Assembly: GCA_036936605.1 (NCBI GenBank)
Contig: JAUPFV010000003.1
Span: 80,088,273 to 80,152,272, forward strand
Length of the DNA: 64,000 bases
Source of the DNA: Limnanthes douglasii subsp. nivea
Taxonomy: Eukaryota > Streptophyta > Magnoliopsida > Brassicales > Limnanthaceae
Direction of reading: 5' to 3'
Shown here: positions 58,801 through 64,000 of the stretch, in pieces
Layout of the letters: each line of letters begins with the position of its first letter
Numbering within the stretch: position 1 is the stretch's first letter
The notes under the pieces: generated by a model
What the model was told of the DNA's origin: nothing
Database searches by the model: none
Seen by the model: only the letters and a program-made list of their open reading frames with translations
Translations under genes and position numbers: made by a program

Positions 58801-59262
58801 TATTTTTCTTTAATCTTTTTGTAGACTAAAGTCCTTGGATGGCCAAAGAAATTTTGTAACCGTGTCCGGCCCTTGTCCGGACAAACCTTCTCTTTTCTTT
58901 AAAACTCTAAAGTCCTTGGATGGCCAAGGCATTTTACATTTTTAATATCATTCTCCGGTATCTGCCGGGCAATTTTATCTTACACAACTTTTATATTGTT
59001 TTATAGTTTTCCAACTTTGATGGCTCGTATTTAAATGGCCCTTAGTTATTTTATAAGTATTTTCAAGTGAGAGTGTTTAAATTCTCCGATGGCAAATGTT
59101 TAAATGGTCATCAATCTACTGAATCAAGCCGATCTGTTAGTCAAATCACTCCAAATTTTTCTAGAAGGCATCAAATTTTATTAAAAAACACGGACACCTC
59201 ATTAAAACCTCTCCGCGCCACCAGGGTAGGAAAGAGTATGCCCCCAAATATTTACATGGACT
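58801..59262. other. Spacer between antisense ORF and integrase of gypsy G
   Basis: Non-coding. It contains two copies of a CTAAAGTCCTTGGATGGCCA word (58,827 and 58,909), possibly old minisatellite. The end near 59,200 has CATTAAAACCTCTCCGCGCC, shared with gypsy B. Confidence 0.6.
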
Positions 59263-60390
59263 TTAAAAAAGTAAATATTTACATAGTTTGTATTCTAAAT
59301 ATAGCCGGAGTTGTTCAATGTTCCAGGGGTGATTCAAAACTCTGCCATCTTTATCTTTGAGCCTGTATGTCCCATGCTTAAGTTTTTCACTGACCTCATA
59401 GAGTCCTTCCCATGTTGGAGCTAGCTTGCCGAACTGCTTTTCCTTGGTATGTAGGAAGACTTTTCTCAGCACCTTATCACCTGATTGAAAATCCCTCCTT
59501 CTGATTCTGGAAGCAAATATGCTTCTCATCAAACTCTGATAATGTGTGACTCTAAGGTTGAGCCTTAAATCTTTTGTCTTTTATCAAGTCAAGCTGGCTT
59601 CTGATTGCTTCTTAATTAGCTTGCTCGGAAAAATTGTGAACTCGAAATGAAGGGAGAGTAGCCTCTATGGGAGCTATTGCATCCATACCATATACCAAGG
59701 CAAATGGGGATTCTTGTGCTGCAGCCCTGGGAGTGGTCCGGTAAGCCCATAGTACTTCTTGTAGATAACTTGGCCACTTTCCAGCAGCCCCTTCTAGATT
59801 CTTTTTAAGACCGACCAAGATGGTTCTGTTAGCTACTTCAACTTGAGCATTTTCCTGTGGGTGGAAAGGAGAAGAGAAACATTGTTGAATTCCTCTAGAG
59901 GCACAGAAATTCTCCATATCATTGTTATCCAACTGTGGCCCATTGTCTGTGGTTATCTTTTGTGGAACCCCAAACCTGCAGCAAATATTAGATATGATAA
60001 ATTTTATTACAGCTTTCGAAGTGGTTCCTGCCAATGGGGCTGCTTCAACCCACTTTAAGAAGTAATCAATAGCAACAATTATAGTTCGGCACCCTCCGGA
60101 TGCCATAGGTAGAGGTCCTACCAAATCTAATCCCCAATGAGCAAAAGGTATTGGCTCAGAATTTGACTCTAAAGGGATAGCTGGGAGATGAATTTCATTA
60201 TTGTGTCTTTGGCATGGATCACACTTTCTTACCAAGTCCTTGGCATCTTGCATTATGGAGGGCCAATAGTACCCAACTAACAAGACCCTTCTGGTTAAAG
60301 CCCTGAATCCACAGTGTGCTGATCCCTCGCCATCGTGCAACTCAGAGAGCACCATTTGTCATTCTTCGAACCCTAAGCATCGTAAGAGAG
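59263..60390 (-). pseudogene. Integrase of gypsy G
   Basis: The largest open stretch (59,612-60,355) has the zinc-binding block (LHDGEGSAHCGFRALTRRV, CDPCQRHNN), Asp in VAIDYFLKWVEAAP, Asp in TTDNGPQLD and Glu in QVEVANRT, then WAYRTTPRAAAQESPFALVY. After a frameshift the C-terminal part is at 59,263-59,532 (FQSGDKVLRKVFLHTKEKQ, HPWNIEQLRLY). The catalytic triad is complete; this is the best-preserved gypsy integrase in the window. Confidence 0.9.
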
Positions 60391-61509
60391 GCCTACTAAT
60401 TTTTTTTTGTAAAAAACATCTCTTAGGATGACAAAGCAACGGGCCTTATACTTTAGTTTTCTTGCCACTACTTTTTCCTGAGGCAATATGTCATCTGAGA
60501 GGTACTGGATGAGAGGAAATCTCCAATCTTGAGGTTGATCTACTTGTATATTTAAACTTTCTTCTTCATTGTTAGACTGAGTTGAATGAATGGGCATTCT
60601 TGTACATGAATCCATGGGTATGACTCAGAATAGGCTATGGTTGCCAATGAATCTGCTAAAGTATTTTCTGTCCCAGGTATGTGCTCATAGGTGACGTTTT
60701 TGAATTTAAGTGCCACTTCTTTAAGGACAAATAAATATTTAACCAATTGCTCCTTTTTGGCCTTGTGCATGATTGATTAGAAGCTGGGAATCGCTTATCA
60801 ATCTGACCCTTTTTGCTCCACAAATTAGAGTTAATTTCAAGCCTCCTATAACAGCTTCATATTCAGACTCATTGTTGGAAGCCATGAAAGCAAAACATAC
60901 AGCTTGGTACATTTTCTCGCCGTATGGGGAAGTTAAACATATTCCAGCACCACAACCCATGATACTCGATCCTCCATAAGTCCGGACAACCCATTCTTTT
61001 TTAGTCTTTTCAACTATTGCTTGTTTGGTGTCTCTGTCTGAGTGAAATTCAACTAAAAAATCAGCAACAGTTTGAGCTTTGACTGTTGTCCGAGGGGCAA
61101 AATCAATATCATAGTCTCCCAAATCCACCGACCACTTGGTCATTCTGCTTGAAACATCTTCCTTTTGAAGAACGTTTTCCAAGGAAAAAGACGTCCGGAC
61201 GATAATCGAATGAGACTGGATGTAAGGTCTCATTTTCCTAGCAGCAATTACTAGGGCCAGTGCCAATTTTTCAAGTTTCAAATATCTTTTTTCTGCATCG
61301 ATCAAGCTTTTGCTGATATAGTACACCGGACGAGGATAATTATCCACCTCCCTCACTAGCACTGCACTTAGGGCGCAATCAGAAACTGCCAGGTATATAT
61401 AGTGTCTCTCCATCAACAGGCTTGAACAAAGTTTTTGGGGAGGATAAATGCTTCTTAATTTCATCAAAATCCTGGTCACACTGGGGAGACCAATTAAATT
61501 ATTTTGCAC
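60391..61509 (-). pseudogene. RNase H of gypsy G
   Basis: 61,509-60,739 holds the RT-RNase H connection (YLAVSDCALSAVLVRE, YYISKSLIDAEKRYLKLEKL) and RNase H (GGSSIMGCGAGI, SNNESEYEAVIGGL, VRLISDSQLLINHAQG). After a frameshift, FKNVTYEHIPGTENTLADSL follows at 60,552-60,770. A linker with weak similarity runs to integrase. Confidence 0.88.
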
Positions 61510-62194
61510 CTTTCAAAGTTTGAAAAAACGGGGCGCACCTATCCGAAGACCTTGAAATAAAACGGTTTAAAGCAGCTAACCTCCCTGTTAATCTTTGTAC
61601 TTCTTTAATATTCCGATGAGGCTCTATTTGTAACAAAGCACTAAGCTGGTTTAAATCTGGTTGTATGCCCTTCTCACTTATCACATACCCTAAGAATTTT
61701 CTGGGCTGTACCCCGAAAACACAATTTTCCGGATTCAACTTTGAATTTACTTTCACTAAGTTGGCAAAAGTTTCTTGGAGATCTACTAAGTGTAGCTCTT
61801 CGTCCACACTCTTTACCATCATATCATCGATATAGACTTTCATGTTTCTCCCAATCTGACTAGAAAAAGCCTTGTTTACTAATCTTTGATAAGTAGCCCC
61901 AACATTCTTTAATCCAAATGGCATCACCTTGTAACAATGGAGGCCCCTATCAATAACGAATGTGGTATGTTCTTGATCCTTCGGATCTACTTGATTCTGA
62001 TTATACCCAGAGAAGGCATCCATGAAAGATAACAGCTTGTTCCCAGATGTGGAGTCCACCAGCTGATCAATTCGTGGGACTGGATATAGGTCTTTTGGGC
62101 AAGTTGTATTGAGGTCTGTAAAATCAATGCACATATGCCACTTTCCATTGTTCTTCTTTACTAGAACCGGATTGGATGTCCATGATAAGTGCAT
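61499..62194 (-). pseudogene. Reverse transcriptase of gypsy G
   Basis: A 231-codon open frame: SNPVLVKKNNGKWHMCIDFT, FMDAFSGYNQNQVDPKDQE, MPFGLKNVGATYQRLVNKAF, the catalytic box YIDDMMVKS, FGVQPRKFLGYVISEKGIQ and RLTGRLAALNRFISRSSDR. Nearly all RT is present, but the element stops at about 62,190 just before the start of the domain, where unrelated AT-rich DNA begins. Confidence 0.92.
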
Positions 62195-62381
62195 TTCATA
62201 TCACTTATTACGCTTCCATTATTCTTAAAATCATCACCGGCTCTCAAGTATTCGCTGAGTTTTAACATGTTTATTAAAGTCGCTTGTGCCGCGGGTAAAT
62301 TGTGACAATATTAATAAATTTGGGTTGAAATTGAAGAAACTGGAAAATTAATGTATTTAGGAAAATTTTGGAACAGTTGAA

Positions 62382-62515
62382 AAGAAAAGAAAATATATTA
62401 ATGCTAAAAATATATAACGAGTGATTTTCCAAAAGAAAATATATTAATGCTTAAAATATATTATGACAAGTGATTTTCCAAAAAAATATATATATTAATG
62501 CTTGAAAAGTATATT
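62382..62515. repeat. Tandem repeat, about 49 bp x 2.7
   Basis: Three diverged units of AAGAAAATATATTAATGC...GTGATTTTCCAA, ending at 62,515. AT-rich and non-coding. Confidence 0.8.
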
Positions 62516-62516
62516 A

Positions 62517-62772
62517 CTCCCATATTAATGGACGTTGGGAGCACGGATATTAAGGAAACTCATTATGAGTTCTCTTTCCTATAAAAATTAGAGCAGGAAT
62601 AAATTTAATTGGTCAATTATAATAAAAAGCTGCAGTTTGATAGAAAAGGCAATTGATTTCATTGGCTATCAAATTGAATATCATTTAATATTACATTGGT
62701 AATTGTGAATCGACAACTAATATGGAATTAATTTAGTCTCTTAAAACAACCTATAATAAGGAACGGAGGGAG
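62517..62772. mobile_element. Possible Stowaway-like MITE
   Basis: The right end is GAACGGAGGGAG followed by TA, the reverse complement of the Stowaway-type start CTCCCTCCGTTC. The left side, 256 bp away, has TA then CTCCC. No coding content. The left terminal repeat matches only over the first five bases, so this is tentative. Confidence 0.35.
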
Positions 62773-62921
62773 TAATGTTGAAAAAAAAGGGAAAATATAT
62801 TTTCTAAGATATTGTTTAAAATATTAAATTAAGAAGAAAATATTAAAGCGAAGCATAAAATGAAATTAATGCTGAATTAAGAAAAGAATATTAGATTAAT
62901 CCGAATATTTTATTGTTTAAA

Positions 62922-63019
62922 ATATTATTTTATTTAACATAAATATTTACGTTATGTAATTTAATTGTTTATATTATTTTATTTAACATAAATATTTACG
63001 TTACGTAATTTAATTGTTT
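62922..63019. repeat. 49-bp tandem duplication
   Basis: Two adjacent copies (62,922-62,970 and 62,971-63,019) differing at one base (GTTATG against GTTACG). AT-rich and non-coding. Confidence 0.9.
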
Positions 63020-64000
63020 TTAGTGTTTCGGCAGAATATCTATATAAAGAGACAGACGTAAAAGAGAAAGAGGTGTGCCGTTTGGTTTCTTGTCTTTCGG
63101 CAAAATACAAATATAAAAAAAATAGAAAAAAGAAAGAAGAAAAAGTCGATCTATTACTCTATTACGATAGACTCGAAAAGCAAAGCCAACTGGTGTAAGC
63201 AAAAGCCAACTGGTGTAAGCAAAATGTGTCAGACTCGAAAAGCAAAGCAGATGTTTTTTTAATTTATTTTTCTTTTCTTTACTTCTTTTCATTCTGTTTC
63301 ATGGTTGAAAACTGGTCATTTACGTTAGGCTTTTTAATAGAGTTGTAAGTATAATTTACATACAAAGATCATACATCTGCGTTGCAGAGATGAACCAAAA
63401 TATCTATTATTAATTAATTAATGGGAATTAAAGTTTAGTATCTATTTTTATACAGAGTATAACACTTACTAATATATAAAAATAAGCGATTTTTTATGGT
63501 TTAATATTTTCTAAACTCTTCTTCGTTTATTTTTATTTTTATTTTTATTCACTTTTGCATTCATGATGATTTGTTCGATTATGAACTAATCGTTGTCATG
63601 GAACCTTAGCGGATTTGTTTGAATAATATTTAGGATTTATTGCTTAATTAATTTGTGAGATACGTTTATCGGTTACCTAGTATGATTGTGCTTAATTTTA
63701 GATGCGTCGCGAACATCTAGTTTGTTAATCTTTAATGAATGCGAAAGTGGATTTAAGGATTTAGAACTTGTCATGCTAGCATAGGTTCTTGAATGATTCA
63801 TATTGTGATTGTTCATGATTCGTAATATGTCATTAACCATATCATATTACCCTATGTAATCGAAATAGGTAACTTGTGCTTAAAACCAATTGTACCTCAA
63901 TTCATATAGACATATAGGATTGTCATGCATGCGGTGTCTGCTTAACTGCTATCTCTTTCGTGGTTGTTTAAGTGGTTTGGTTTACGTGTACTGAAAGGTA
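63020..64000. other. AT-rich stretch, no gene seen
   Basis: A TATA-like CTATATAAAGAG near 63,040 is followed by a purine-rich stretch and a 20-bp tandem duplication (GCCAACTGGTGTAAGCAAAA, 63,185-63,224). This could be the leader of a transcript running out of the window, but no start codon with an open frame follows within the window. Nothing else is recognised. Confidence 0.3.

Larger units (their letters stand above)
55008..62190 (-). mobile_element. Ty3/gypsy element G (Tat-like) with antisense ORF, 5'-truncated
   Basis: Minus-strand element inserted into copia F gag. Sense order: RT (from its N-terminal part), RNase H, integrase, spacer, a 3-kb antisense ORF, polypurine tract and 3' LTR (55,008-55,381). 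Gag, protease and 5' LTR are missing beyond about 62,190. Enzyme domains keep their catalytic residues, but frames are shifted several times. Order and antisense ORF place it in the Tat clade. Confidence 0.9.

Noticed and set aside
1..64000. Endogenous pararetrovirus or other viral insertion
   Set aside because: All RT regions carry copia or Tat-gypsy signatures with integrase; no movement-protein or caulimovirus-type arrangement was seen.

Overview
This is a plant nuclear window, most likely from a eudicot; the species cannot be named from the sequence. The evidence is one plant-specific INDETERMINATE-DOMAIN (IDD) zinc-finger gene with GT-AG introns, plant Ty1/copia and Ty3/gypsy LTR retrotransposons with TGGTATCAGAGC primer sites, and a piece of plastid DNA. 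About nine tenths of the window is retrotransposon, mostly decayed and nested. The only gene that reads as intact is the IDD gene at 22,892-24,972 (minus, three exons, 382 residues).

Layout. 1-7,320: a decayed copia element (plus) split by gypsy element A (minus, 1,112-6,871). 7,637-9,220: a second, truncated IDD copy (plus) with its promoter. 9,081-11,756: the 3' half of gypsy element B (minus). 11,757-15,766: copia element C (plus), interrupted by plastid DNA that includes the domain V hairpin of a group II intron, recognised as the ndhB intron. 15,767-20,063: a tandem array of about 3.9 units of 1,108 bp, each a slice of copia gag-protease-pre-integrase (minus). 20,064-22,660: copia gag and LTR-like debris and a 198-bp tandem duplication. 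22,892-25,379: the intact IDD gene and its promoter. 25,700-27,735: copia I (plus). 27,736-34,252: gypsy J (plus). 34,253-37,650: copia H (minus). 38,740-44,346: copia D (plus), with both LTRs and a foreign solo LTR in its integrase. 45,311-51,707: copia E (minus), the youngest insertion, with LTRs about 99% alike and a perfect TATAT target duplication, yet internally deleted. 51,708-54,000: AT-rich DNA without genes. 54,000-55,007: copia F (plus). 55,008-62,190: gypsy G (minus), with a long antisense ORF. 62,190-64,000: AT-rich DNA with short tandem repeats and a possible MITE.

How the parts relate. The two IDD copies face each other as an inverted repeat with 1,444-bp arms and no difference found. 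The left arm stops inside zinc finger 3 and runs into gypsy B. Further out the inverted symmetry continues at lower similarity: the LTR-like flanks at 7,321/25,680 are about 80% alike, and the same gypsy-into-copia insertion junction is found at 1,111/1,112 and 34,252/34,253 at about 90% or more. This points to an old large inverted duplication, later broken up by insertions, whose gene-bearing part was copied again or homogenised recently. No clearly new biological system is visible. The strongest leads are this inverted gene pair, the 1,108-bp array made from part of a retrotransposon, and the antisense ORFs of the gypsy elements.
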